From NCBI GenBank assembly GCA_910592205.1, contig CAJVPJ010000876.1:1-15198 (forward strand): DNA of 15,198 bases. Direction: 5' to 3'. A program made the position numbers and the translations under genes. Shown here in pieces: positions 1-8,980 of this stretch. How positions within the stretch are numbered: position 1 is the stretch's first letter; every line of letters begins with the position of its first letter. The notes under the pieces were generated by a model. The model was not told where the DNA came from and made no database searches. It was given only the letters and a program-made list of their open reading frames with translations. The DNA comes from Paraglomus occultum. Its lineage: Eukaryota > Glomeromycota > Glomeromycetes > Paraglomerales > Paraglomeraceae.

Positions 1-305
1 TCACAAAGGTAAAAAAGCATACAACTTTGAACAGGCATAACTCTCTAACTAAACATTTTGTCCACAATCTGTTACTACAAAATAGTAAAGCATAACAAGA
101 GGCTTAAGTTTATTTATCATTGTAATTGTTGCTATCATATTGTTATCAAAGAGAAAATTCATGTCAGTATCAAAACAAATAATTATTTTTGTGTAACACT
201 ATATGAAATTGTAAGTCAGTGAAATGTCCAGTGACTGCAAAAGTGTGGTGAGTATATGCTTTCCATATGGTATATAGGGCTGCAGATTGTATTAGCCTCC
301 CTGTT
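1..305. other. Probable LINE 3' UTR and left flank
   Basis: There is no coding region here. On the minus strand this stretch lies downstream of the LINE stop codon, so at least part of it is probably the 3' UTR. An AATAAA-like string occurs on the minus strand around 108-118. The 3' boundary of the element is not visible. Confidence 0.4.
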
Positions 306-575
306 TTATGTTTGTTGGTGTGCTTCTGATGGGTGCGAGATTAGGAGCTTGATTGGTTTTCGAGTGTTGGTTGGGGTGAGAAACGCAGCACATTCTTCTG
401 CTTTTCCCCATACATATTGTGTAGTGGGGCACTGTTCAAAGAGATGGGGAATTGTAATGATTGTGTTTTCACACCATGGGCAGTTAGCTCCATCTGGAGC
501 ATACAGGAGGACACTGTTTCCAACAGGGAGGCGGAGGTGGGCAATTTTCCACCATAGGTCAGCAACTTTTTTTGG
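306..575 (-). pseudogene. LINE zinc-knuckle C-terminus beyond the premature stop
   Basis: The RT frame stays open for another 89 codons after the TGA at 576-578 and ends at TAA 306-308. It encodes a recognisable zf-RVT type domain: DLWWKIAHLRLP, then CPWC, then HLFEQCP and a following VW. This Cys-Cys-His-Cys arrangement is typical of the region after the reverse transcriptase in many plant and fungal LINEs. Because the domain is in frame, the TGA is most simply a single nonsense substitution and not a frameshift. It lies in the context HKD-stop-PKK. Confidence 0.8.
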
Positions 576-2750
576 TCAGTCTTTGTGGAAGATCTCTTCC
601 CAAGAAAAGATACCATGTGCCTCAAATTTGAAGATTGAAGTTGAAAGAGGGGTAGGGGGGGAGAGGATTATTCTCAACTCAGGTAGCGTAGGAAGGAGTG
701 GTATGGTTCCAGGTTTTTTGGTCTCAATGGCTTTACAGGCTTTGAGGCCAGAATACCTGGGTTCAGATTTGTTATATGTGGCTTTTTGATGATATATAAG
801 GTGTGGTAGGGAGACTCTCAGATCTTGCATTGACGCGATGTTCATGGCCCTTGCCCAGAAAGGTGGGTTTGGGTGGAAAATCCTGGATAGGAGGTGTGCA
901 GCTCTGATGTTGCATTCAACCACAACATCTGGGTAGTTTAAGTTTATCCCTCCCTGATGAATTGGGAGAGATGCAATACTGGCTTTGGGGTGTATTTTTC
1001 GTCTTTCCCAAATGAAGTCAGCAACAATTTTCTTCAGTTGTTTTTGATGAGACAGAGGAGGGGGGGCCACTGTTGCTTGATACCAGGTAAGTGATAGGAG
1101 GAGTGATTTGCATATCATCACTCGGCCTTGAAGAGACAGGCTTCTTGCATGCATAGCCTCTGCTATCTTTTTAACTTTGGTCACAAGTGAATCCCAGAGG
1201 AGTTGAATGTTTGTTGTTGATATGGGGAGGAGGATCCCAAGGACTTTAATTGGTCCTTCAGGGTTGGTGGAGGGTATGGAAGGAGGGGGAGGTGTATTGG
1301 AGAGTGGGATGTAAGTGGATTTGTGCCAGTTCACTGAGGCTCCTGCAGCATTTTCATATTGGTTGAGGCATGATTCAAGGGTCTCCCAATCTTGGGCTCC
1401 ATTGCCAAATACATACATGTCATCTGCGTATGCCCGGACTTGGATTGTTCCACTAGGCATAGTGATGCCTAGGAGATTCTCGCGAAGAAGGTTAAAGAGA
1501 GGCTCAAGAGATAGGTTGAAAAGGATTGGTGCAAAGGGGTCTCCTTGAGGAACCCCTTTTGCAACTCTGAACTTTTTTCCCAAGTGGCCATTTATGAAAA
1601 GTTGGGTATGCCGGTGTAGGTAGGTAGATTTGATAGCATTCTGGAAGTTGGTAGGGAAGTTGGAGGATTGGAGGATTAGGTCAAGCCAGTTATGGGAGAC
1701 TCTGTCATATGCCTTAGCCCAGTCTAGAAGAAGGAGAAAGGACTGGTTAGGCAAGTTTTGATTAGCAAGGATTGAGTTGATATCAAGGATGGTGTTGGTT
1801 ATATGCTGATTCTTCATGAATCCAGTTTGGTCTGTGTGGATGAGATAGGGAGCATGGTTTTGTAGGCGATTGGATAGGATTGTTGAGAGTATTTTGATGT
1901 CTGTGTTTGCTAGAGTGATTGGCCTCCAGTTTTGGATGAGTGTTTTCTCTTCTTCCTTTTTTGGTATGAGGATAGTATGAGTATTGGACCAGGAGGGAGG
2001 GGGTGGTGCTCCATTTGCTACTTCATTGAAGATTTTACACAGGGTTGAAGCCAGGGGGGTGATGAAGGACTTATATAGCTCATAGGGGATTCCATCAGGT
2101 CCTGGAGAACTGCCATTTTCTTTGGATCCAATTGCAGTTAGGACTTCCTGTGTTGTGAAAGGCTTTGCAAGTTCTTGTTTTGTGGCTTCAGTGACAGAGT
2201 GGATATAGTTTTGGAGAGGGGTGTCCTCCAGTATAGGTGATATGTCCCATAGCTGTTTGTAGAAGTCTGTTGCATGGTTTAGGATGTGTGTAATGTCTGA
2301 GGAGATGGTTGTGTTGTTTGTGGTGTGGGGGGTAGAGGGAGGAGATACTGAGTTGGGAGAGCTTAAGGATGGACTTGATCTTTGAGGATTCATGGTGGAA
2401 GTAGATTTGGTAGAGGGTGAGACAGCTATTGGAGTGTTAGGAGGGATGTGTCTGGTAGGAATTTGAGGTGGAATGGTTGATGGGATTTTGAGGGAGCTGA
2501 TGGATCCTTTTTGTTGTTTGTGTTTAAAGTGTTGATAGAAGTATTTGGAACTGGTCTCTCCTTCTTCATACCACCGGACTCTGGAACAGATGGCATAGGC
2601 TTTGGAGGTGGCTTCTTCTAACTCCTTGAGCTTTCTTGTTAGGTTTGCTATAATATATGTGTTGGGGGAGGGAGAGGATTGTAGTTTTTTAATGCGGTTA
2701 GTAATGTTGATGATACCATCTCTTCGTTTTTTTGCCTGAATCTTGCCCAT
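576..2750 (-). CDS. LINE reverse transcriptase, C-terminally cut by a TGA
   Basis: This ORF encodes 724 aa from an ATG at 2748-2750. It would copy the element's RNA into DNA at the target site. All the main RT blocks are visible: SSPGPDGIPYELYK (about 214-227), NWRPITL (274-280), DQTGFMKNQ (307-315), LLDWAKAYDR (341-350, first catalytic Asp at 343), KGVPQGDPFAPILF (398-411) and the YADD box (441-444, catalytic Asp 443 and 444). The frame is open 19 codons upstream of this ATG with plausible coding sequence, so the ATG is probably internal to the original ORF2. Residues about 90-150 form an unusual Pro/Ser/Thr-rich linker between the N-terminal basic region and the RT core. The stop at 576-578 falls just before the conserved C-terminal zinc-knuckle region. 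Catalytic residues look intact, so decay is recent or mild. This copy lacks its endonuclease, so it is not autonomous. Confidence 0.93.
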   Translation of the reverse strand: MGKIQAKKRRDGIINITNRIKKLQSSPSPNTYIIANLTRKLKELEEATSKAYAICSRVRWYEEGETSSKYFYQHFKHKQQKGSISSLKIPSTIPPQIPTRHIPPNTPIAVSPSTKSTSTMNPQRSSPSLSSPNSVSPPSTPHTTNNTTISSDITHILNHATDFYKQLWDISPILEDTPLQNYIHSVTEATKQELAKPFTTQEVLTAIGSKENGSSPGPDGIPYELYKSFITPLASTLCKIFNEVANGAPPPPSWSNTHTILIPKKEEEKTLIQNWRPITLANTDIKILSTILSNRLQNHAPYLIHTDQTGFMKNQHITNTILDINSILANQNLPNQSFLLLLDWAKAYDRVSHNWLDLILQSSNFPTNFQNAIKSTYLHRHTQLFINGHLGKKFRVAKGVPQGDPFAPILFNLSLEPLFNLLRENLLGITMPSGTIQVRAYADDMYVFGNGAQDWETLESCLNQYENAAGASVNWHKSTYIPLSNTPPPPSIPSTNPEGPIKVLGILLPISTTNIQLLWDSLVTKVKKIAEAMHARSLSLQGRVMICKSLLLSLTWYQATVAPPPLSHQKQLKKIVADFIWERRKIHPKASIASLPIHQGGINLNYPDVVVECNIRAAHLLSRIFHPNPPFWARAMNIASMQDLRVSLPHLIYHQKATYNKSEPRYSGLKACKAIETKKPGTIPLLPTLPELRIILSPPTPLSTSIFKFEAHGIFSWEEIFHKD

Positions 2751-3035
2751 TTCCCTGCATGTTATATGGATTTGGGCCTTGCAGATGTTGATACAAATAA
2801 AGCCAGCTTACATATTACAATGTTAACACTTTCATTCTGATAATTTGGCAACTCAAACTCTTTTTGAATAAACTTGCAATTTACAGTTTATACAAATTTT
2901 ATTCAAAAGTTCGAATTAACAATGTTCTTTTACATATTAATATGTCAACATGGATGAGTTAACAAGACGTTGAAATAAAGTTATGCATATTTACAGTTAG
3001 CTGTCTTTTCCGGGCAGAGTATAAGTAAATCATTA

Positions 3036-3385
3036 ATTAAATTAGCAAAGCTTAAAATCCGCTTTGCAGAGATTTATATTAAAATTAATGTATTTTTTGT
3101 AGACAGGTTGATTTAAAATAGTTCGAATATACAATTTTTTTTATTTACTATAATTGTAACCATTTAAAATAAATATAAGCAGAGAAAGCATTGGAATCTA
3201 TAGTATTGATAAATTTAATCCGGCATTAAAGAAAAAGTAGATAAATACTTTATGAAAAGAGCCCTAACGATTGCTTATAGTAAGTTTATTAAAAATGTAA
3301 GTATTTATGCAGTGATTGTTATACTTTTGCCAGAAGGAAAAAATTGCATTCAGAAATTATAATGCGTTAAATGTTACTATTTTTT
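3036..3385. repeat. Diverged direct repeat, copy 1
   Basis: This ~350-bp AT-rich block is clearly related, in the same orientation, to 4012-4378. Shared landmarks include GCTTAAAATC, TTGTAGA, GATAAATTTAATC, ACTTTATGA, TTATAGTA, GTTTATTAA and TTGCATTC. It encodes nothing recognisable. Compared with copy 2 it carries A where copy 2 carries G at about 25 sites, with almost no cases the other way. This pattern suggests strand-biased C deamination. It could be an ancient interspersed element; ends and class are unknown. Confidence 0.75.
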
Positions 3386-4011
3386 CTTACTGTAACTTTT
3401 CCGCGTCTTCTGGCTTTTTGCAGATTAGGATTTTCTCAGTAATTCGTGATTGTACTGTAAGACTAGTTCTGTTGAGTTGGCTATATAATTTATTTAGTTA
3501 ACGTCATGGTTGGGTACTAGTACGTCCGGTCGACGGCGGCAGAGCACACCAAAGCTTCTGTAGTTAAGTTTATTATCAGCAAAGAGTAATAATTCTTTAG
3601 TAATAAATGGAATGAAACGAAACACATATATGCTAGTGCTGATTGGCAAAGGTAAAGATTATTTTTGTTGAAGTCAAAATGCTGCATTTCGTAAGGCATG
3701 GTGCTAATATCTGGTAAATTGTCTAAGTTTTCAAAGAAGGCTCCAATATTAAAAGTTGATAGAAAGTTGTTTACAGGTTCGTAGAAGTGACGGATAACAC
3801 TTCAAGACATTCTAAATAAATAAAGCTTATGTTGCCAAAATTTAAAACTACAGGAATGTTAGAAATCTGTATCGATTATCACGAGTTTAGGCAGCCGAAT
3901 TTCTCCATTGAACGAATTTAAGAAAACGTTTAAGATTGACATCGGTCATCGTAAAACAAACAATAACAAATAATTGCATGCATGCCATCGTTAATACTTA
4001 TAACTTTATTT
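3386..4011. other. AT-rich interval between repeat copies
   Basis: I see no gene here. The only ORF of note is a short non-conserved one on the minus strand (3517-3699), which I do not believe is coding. A small GC-rich patch (GTCCGGTCGACGGCGGC) lies at about 3524-3540. Confidence 0.4.
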
Positions 4012-4378
4012 ATAACTAGTAAGGCTTAAAATCTGCTTCGCAGAGATTATGTTAAGATTAGTATTAGTGTTTCTTGTAGATTGGGTTGATGTAGAATGTT
4101 TGAATGTATTTTTTTTATTTTACTGTAATTGTTGGTTATTATTTTAAAAGGAGTGTTAATTACTTTAGGTAGAGGGATATTGGACTTATGTGTTGATAAA
4201 TTTAATCTGGTATTAGGATAAAGTAAAGTACTTTATGAGGAAGAGTTGTAATGATTGATTATAGTAGGTTTATTAAGACGTAGGCGTTTGTGCAGTGGTT
4301 GTAGATTGCTAGGAAGGCGAGGTTGCATTCTGTTCAATGATTGGGTTATTTCAAATTATAGTAATCTGTTTAGAAGTG
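4012..4378. repeat. Diverged direct repeat, copy 2
   Basis: This is the partner of the block at 3036-3385, about 975 bp downstream and in the same orientation. It starts near CTAGTAAGGCTTAAAATC and includes a small hairpin, TCTGC-TTC-GCAGA, at about 4032-4044. Copy 2 has T where copy 1 has C at about 13 sites, against about 5 of the reverse. The ~630 bp between the copies is non-coding. A degraded terminal-repeat element is possible, but no primer-binding site or TG...CA ends were seen. Confidence 0.75.
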
Positions 4379-4607
4379 TTATGCCTCACATGGGCTTATT
4401 TTTTTCCCACTCGAAATGCTGTCACCTCAACGCGGTGAGCGGGTAACAATGTCTACGGACGGCTAAGAGCAGCATACTCACCAAATTTTCTCACTCTGGT
4501 ATTTACAACGTGAGTAAAAATCGTCTTTATTTATTAGATCAATTTAGTGACAACAAATACATTTTTGACTGCCTATGGTTGATGTTGCGCTCGAGCTGAA
4601 GAAGCTT

Positions 4608-4690
4608 GCCCTTACAATACAAACCATTCACGAAAAGTATTCTGCGGCGATTGTAGTGATGCGTTTTGTGGTGTAAGGGTTTGATAATAA
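4608..4690. repeat. Short diverged repeat B, copy 1
   Basis: The sequence beginning GCCCTTACAATACAAA and ending GTTTGATAA matches 6242-6338 in the same orientation with small indels. Shared blocks include CTTACAAT, CAAA, CGAAAAG, CTGC-GCG, TTTTGTGGTGT/TCTTGTGGTGT and GTTTGAT. Weaker similarity may extend upstream (4480-4505 against about 6005-6027). Its nature is unknown. Confidence 0.5.
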
Positions 4691-5161
4691 TAATAAAAGT
4701 TCAATTAAATCTGCTAAACACTGAATTTATTTATTCTATTACTATATATTTATTTGTATTTTTAGCAGGCATTGCCAATAAAACGATGATTGCATGTCGA
4801 GGGCGGTCCTTATCAAAAGGTGAAAATCAGGAGGCTAATCTGTTGATAGTCATGCTTTGAAGTTCTACATTACCCCGGAATGTTGAACGCAAAACTGGCT
4901 TAACATTATAACGCGAACCAGCTATCGACATGTTTTACGATAAATCACACTGCATGTAAGCTAACTTTCGTATTGTTACATTTTTCTCGATCTATTATAC
5001 TTTCGCTGATATTTCAAACTAATAAGATATAATACAACGATTGTTTACGCAATCGTACGTGGTAGCCGATGACCGGGAAATTATATATACAAGGAGATAA
5101 AAATGTCTATTGTACATAGCACATATTCTTTGAACTAACGCAAACGATGTATCAATTTCTG
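4691..5161. other. AT-rich intergenic stretch
   Basis: I see no gene, RNA gene or clear repeat here. The short ORF on the plus strand at 4666-4860 looks like chance. Confidence 0.35.
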
Positions 5162-5517
5162 TTAAGGGTTGCTTTTGACTGACAACTCATTCTTGTCAAA
5201 AAAGGATAGTTTTACGTTTAACAGGTGATGAGCGGGTTGCTCTCGTTTATAGAAACCAAACCCTAAATAGAGTTTGTTTAATGGCTTACTTTCGGGTTTG
5301 ATATGCATGGATACTTTCTGAATCACAAAGGTTGTATCATGTTGTTTCAAATCGATCGTTATTATTCCTTCTCTCACGAAATATATTTTTGTGTCGCGTT
5401 GTTTTTTACCTTAGGATGGTGTCTACACAATCGAATCACAAGCAATAATACCTTCGGTCTATCTTTGTGAAAATAATTAAGAATGAGTATTGTTTCCTGC
5501 TCCATGTAGCTTGCCAT
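5162..5517 (-). other. Possible small gene or pseudogene with -1 frameshift
   Basis: Two overlapping minus-strand ORFs meet at a slippery-type site. The first starts at ATG 5515-5517 and runs 47 codons to TGA 5374-5376. The second, in the -1 frame, is open from 5410 to TAA 5162-5164 (82 codons) but has no early ATG. They overlap at GTA AAA AAC (5401-5409). In the first ORF's frame this contains the heptamer A AAA AAC, and a -1 shift there leads directly into the second frame. The joint product would be about 118 aa. It shows no family I recognise. The product looks protein-like (mixed charged and beta-type stretches such as EGIITIDLKQ), but ORFs of this length occur by chance in AT-rich DNA. 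A one-base deletion in the A-run would look the same. Confidence 0.2.
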
Positions 5518-6241
5518 GCATAATTCAGGTATTTATTGAATTTGAAGTTCCATTATATACATGACTAGAAAATATTACTTGCAAATTGTGAACTCACAAG
5601 TTTCCTGCTAATTTTTATCATTGACTTATAGACGTTGCTTACAAGTAGCATGACGTCAAGAGATTTAATGGCATAAAGCAAGTAAGCGCGCTGCATTGAT
5701 TCCAGCTATTGTATTCCGTAGGTGGCAATCAAAGCAAAAATTGTGTATGTTTATTTTGATTTAGCACAAGTTAATTACCCAACTATTAAAGCGAATTAAA
5801 AGAAGCACACTACTTTTTTTGTGTGACTCGTGATTGGTTTAGTGGTATAATTGGTTGATATAATAAAAAAAGTGTGATTGTCGTTTCTTAGAAACCACTC
5901 CCTAGATGTGTGACGACATCTACTATAGACGTCTGAGGCAATTATGGGTTATTCAAGCAGCACACAGTATAAAACGCGTAGAATCTGAATGCCTTCGCTG
6001 AAACTCTCCTCACACTGGTAGGTACATGGCATACGAATACATTTTTACCTTACTTCAGTTTGTGGTTAGTTGTAAAGTGTGGGTTGAAGTCGTTGCTGTA
6101 TTATTCATGACCAACGTGTTCAGCACCAGAATGCTTGGCTCTATGTTGAAATAGACTCTAGTCAATGGGCAAACTTTGGTTTGGTAGGATTGTATATGAT
6201 GATTATGGAACCACTCGTCTATTTTTTAACTTTACTAGTTT
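5518..6241. other. Intergenic stretch
   Basis: No gene was recognised here. A perfect TGACGTCA palindrome (the CRE/ATF-type core) occurs at 5651-5658, but nothing around it marks a promoter. Confidence 0.35.
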
Positions 6242-6338
6242 GTCCTTACAATGCAAAGCGTTCGCGACGAAAAGCTATCCTGCAGCGCATTGTTTGTGGT
6301 TTGCGACTGACGTCTTGTGGTGTGTGAGAGTTTGATGA
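6242..6338. repeat. Short diverged repeat B, copy 2
   Basis: This is the partner of 4608-4690. It lies about 360 bp upstream of the NMD3 start codon, so part of it may sit in the promoter region. It is longer than copy 1 through small insertions around GCGACTGACG. No coding potential was seen. Confidence 0.5.
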
Positions 6339-6697
6339 AACCGTCTAATTCTCATACGTTAATAAATTTTTTGGCAAGTACCGAGTGCTAACTTATAATT
6401 TTAGCCAAGTCTAATGAATTGATTTGACCGCACGTCTCGTAGAGATTGTATGACACAAGTCGACGAATTTTACGGCTTGTAAAATTTCAAAGCCTTTACT
6501 TGCTCGTGTACTGTATGTGATGTTTAATCTGGATTGTACTTTCTTTGTTCCCTGAACCATAGACATTCTAACCTACAACGCAACGCGATTTTGGTATACG
6601 TAATTTCTGCGGCACACAAAAATTTTACGCCAAAGAAAAAAAAGCCCGGAGAGATCTACTTTGCCTTCTAATTCGTACTTCATACCAAACTGCAAAC
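6339..6697. promoter_or_regulatory. Upstream region of NMD3
   Basis: This is the ~360 bp directly before the inferred NMD3 start codon, so it should contain the promoter and 5' UTR. No TATA box at a convincing distance and no known motif could be assigned. The stretch contains no competing ORF. Confidence 0.3.
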
Positions 6698-8613
6698 ATG
6701 CAATATAATCCGGTTGTGACAGAACAATTAATGTAAGTTTAATGGACGTTACATTTGACGAGATACTTGTCTACACAAGAACACGTTTCGGAAAGGCTCT
6801 CCACAGATTTAATTCACAAGACAGACATATCAAAAAACATTCTCAAGGTTACGTTACTCTCAAATGAAAAAGAACAAACCTCTAATTTGAGCAACTTTTT
6901 ACTCTCACCCAGTCTCTGCTGCCAATGCGGAACAACAATCTCACCAAATCCCTCGAACATGTGCATAAATTGCATTCGCAATGAATATGACATAACGGAG
7001 GGTATTCCCAAACAATCGGTTCTCCACTTCTGCCGTAAATGCGAACGATATCTGCAACCACCAAACATGTGGATCTCTGCTCAACTCGAGTCTCGTGAGC
7101 TCCTGTCTCTCTGCCTCAAACGTCTTAAGGGCTTGAACAGAGTACGCCTTATAGACGCGATTTTTATCTGGACCGAGCCGCATTCACAGCGAATCAAGGT
7201 TAAATTGACTATACAAAAGGAAGTCCATGCATCGACTATATTACAACAAGCGTTCGAAGTAGAGTATATTGTCAGTAACCAGCAGTGTGGCGATTGCACG
7301 AAAGTGATGGCTCAAAATACTTGGCAGTCTATCGTGCAAGTGAGACAAAAAGTTAATCACAAGAAGACCTTTTTCTATTTAGAACAGTTGATATTGAAGC
7401 ACAGCATGCATAAAGATACGATAAATATCAAAGAGCTTAAAGATGGGCTGGATTTCTTTTATTCGCAGAGAGCGCATGCTATCAAAATGGTTGAATTTCT
7501 GACTTCAGTAATCCCTGTACGGTAAGAGCGTGTAGTTTTTGACCAGACAAGAATCGTATGAGGTTTAGGGCTGACGATTAGTTTATGTTTATAAAGGACG
7601 AAGACTTCTGAGCAGTTGATTTCAACAGACATTCATAGTAATACATCAAACTACAAATTCACATACTCGGTTGAGATCATACCAATATGTAAAGACGATT
7701 TAATATGTTTACCATCAAAGACAGCCAAATCACTAGGAAATATAAGGTAGATGCATTCAACACGAGAAATGCTGACGAGGAGTGTATGATCGTCAACTAA
7801 CTCTATTTACCCATGTTCGTAGCCCATTGGTATTCTGCTATCGCGTAGCCAATTCCATCAATGTTATGGATGCCAATACGTTATCAACGACAGACGTACC
7901 AACTGCAGTCTATTGGCGGACACCTTTTTCGTCTTTAGCTTCATCCAAAGACTTGATACAATACTATGTTTTAGACGTAGAACCTATAAGAACTCAGGGA
8001 AAGGTAACAAGGAGTGCGAGCAAACAATAGTCTCGGCATACAACCAACACTTTACTAACTGATTTTTGTCATTGTATAGTATGTTCTTGCAGACATACAA
8101 GTAGCTCGCTTGTCCGATTTTGGCAGAAATGACACCGTCTTCTTTGCCCGCTCTCATCTTGGGGCAATTTTGAAAGCCGGTGACACTGTCCTTGGTTACG
8201 ATATTGCATCGTCAAACTTTAACGACTTTGCATTTGATTCCCTTGAGCGAAGCTCGCTTCCCGATGTGATCCTAATAAAGAAAGCATATCCCAATCGACG
8301 ACGCAAGAATAGACCGAGAAATTGGAAGCTACAGAAATTAAATAAAGAGGAAGGCGATGGAGGGATTAGGAGAGGCGACGTTGATAAAGATAACGTCGAT
8401 TACGAAATGTTTTTGAGGGATTTGGAGGAAGATCCGGAATTAAGGCAATCGGTTAATTTATACAAAAATAAAAAGTCGAACTTAAAGACCGAGATGGAAA
8501 TCGACAGTGGGGAAACGGAGGAGGAAGAGGAAGCTGATTTCCCTGAGATTCGGTTGGATGAATTAATGGAAGATTTGACCATTCAAGACGATGATGTTGC
8601 CGAGTCATATTGA
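6698..8613 (+). CDS. NMD3: NMD3, 60S ribosomal subunit export adaptor
   Basis: Five exons: 6698-6732, 6913-7521, 7597-7746, 7823-8003 and 8080-8613. Together they give 1509 nt, or 502 aa, matching the length of animal NMD3 (503 aa). The N-terminus has four CxxC motifs (C14/C17, C29/C32, C52/C55, C137/C140), the expected zinc-binding set. Family signatures follow: GIPKQ, LESRELL, WTEPHS, KLTIQKEV, VRQKVNHKKTF, LEQLILKH, DGLDFFYS, VEIIPICKDDL, RSHLGAIL and PDVILIKKAY. A basic NLS-like stretch (RRRKNRPRNWK) lies at about 398-408. An acidic tail with a leucine-rich export-type signal (LDELMEDLTIQ, about 484-494) ends the protein. Known role: it binds late pre-60S particles and recruits the exportin Crm1 for nuclear exit, then is released in the cytoplasm. 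All introns are GT-AG and every junction keeps the family alignment. Exon 1 is the least certain part. Confidence 0.96.
6733..6912 (+). other. NMD3 intron 1 (decides the start codon)
   Basis: The exon holding the zinc fingers has no in-frame ATG before CCQC, so the start must come from upstream. ATG 6698 (context AAACATGC) opens MQYNPVVTEQL and meets a GTAAGT donor at 6733. Three downstream AGs keep frame (exon starting at 6796, 6892 or 6913). The last has a strong pyrimidine tract (CTTTTTACTCTCACCCAG), a CTAAT branch-like site at 6883, and yields ILCCQCG, as in animal NMD3 (ILCCECG). I therefore chose 6913. At 180 bp it is longer than the other introns of this gene. Confidence 0.75.
7522..7596 (+). 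other. NMD3 intron 2
   Basis: A 75-bp GT-AG intron (GTAAGA...AAAG) that splits an Arg codon, with a CTGAC branch-like site at 7571-7575. Joining it gives VPVRTKTSEQLIS, in line with the family. Confidence 0.88.
7747..7822 (+). other. NMD3 intron 3
   Basis: A 76-bp GT-AG intron (GTAGAT...CGTAG) that splits a Ser codon, with a CTAAC branch site at 7797-7801. Joining it gives LGNISPLVFCYRV, in line with the family. Confidence 0.88.
8004..8079 (+). other. NMD3 intron 4
   Basis: A 76-bp phase-0 GT-AG intron (GTAACA...TATAG) with CTAAC at about 8055-8059. Joining it gives QGKYVLADIQVAR, which matches the fungal family pattern. An alternative acceptor at TTGCAG (8092) would lose conserved residues and is less likely. 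Confidence 0.85.
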
Positions 8614-8685
8614 TAATCGTGAATACCGGAATGGATTAAAACTGCAAGTCTCGGTCAATAATTTATATTCGTATAATGTCAATCA

Positions 8686-8691
8686 AATAAA
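8686..8691 (+). terminator. AATAAA polyadenylation signal for NMD3
   Basis: A perfect AATAAA lies 73 nt after the NMD3 stop codon, within a normal fungal 3' UTR distance. Confidence 0.55.
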
Positions 8692-8980
8692 AGCTAATTT
8701 TCCCAACAAATGAACAAACTTAAAAAGACCCTTTTATGCGGGCTTATTTTACAGATATTAAGGGAAGAGCAGTGTGCTTCACGCATTGGCCATGTGACTG
8801 AAAGCGAGTGTTCCACAAGAGAAACATCACCGCAAGTCGTTGCAAGTCGGCGGAAGAGATTACAAATGAATTAAGGGGTTGACTTGGTAGTTTCAGATAA
8901 TTATTATCGAAATAAAAGCCGAACTTTTTGATCCGTAAGAAATTCCCATTGGATTACTATCCCCGAATTCCTGGTTTTTT

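Larger units (their letters stand above)
306..2810 (-). mobile_element. 5'-truncated LINE (non-LTR) retrotransposon
   Basis: A single reading frame read on the minus strand encodes a LINE-type reverse transcriptase followed by a zinc-knuckle domain. The frame is open from just after a TAA at 2808-2810 and, apart from one internal TGA at 576-578, runs to a TAA at 306-308. No apurinic endonuclease domain is encoded upstream; DNA beyond about 2810 is AT-rich and non-coding. This suggests the usual 5' truncation of target-primed reverse transcription, with the break near 2800-2810. The 3' UTR probably covers 1-305 and may continue past the window edge. I saw no poly(A)/poly(T) tail and no convincing target-site duplication. 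The class (L1/jockey/Tad-like) cannot be fixed by eye. Confidence 0.88.

Noticed and set aside
256-789. 177-aa ORF on the plus strand
   Set aside because: It is antisense to the LINE zinc-knuckle and RT C-terminus, which has clear family motifs; the plus-strand product has none.
3040-3130. Possible Pol III A and B boxes (TAGCAAAGCTT, GTTCGAATA) suggesting a SINE
   Set aside because: The spacing is about 78 bp, too long for a tRNA-type promoter, and copy 2 keeps neither box well.
2811-4400. LTR retrotransposon bounded by the 350-bp direct repeats
   Set aside because: No TG...CA ends, primer-binding site, polypurine tract or coding remnants between the copies.
5651-5658. TGACGTCA as a CRE/ATF promoter site
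   Set aside because: A single 8-mer with no nearby start site; it lies about 1 kb from NMD3.
6814-7299. Several minus-strand ORFs of 60-84 aa
   Set aside because: They are shadows of the NMD3 zinc-finger exon, which is strongly conserved on the plus strand.
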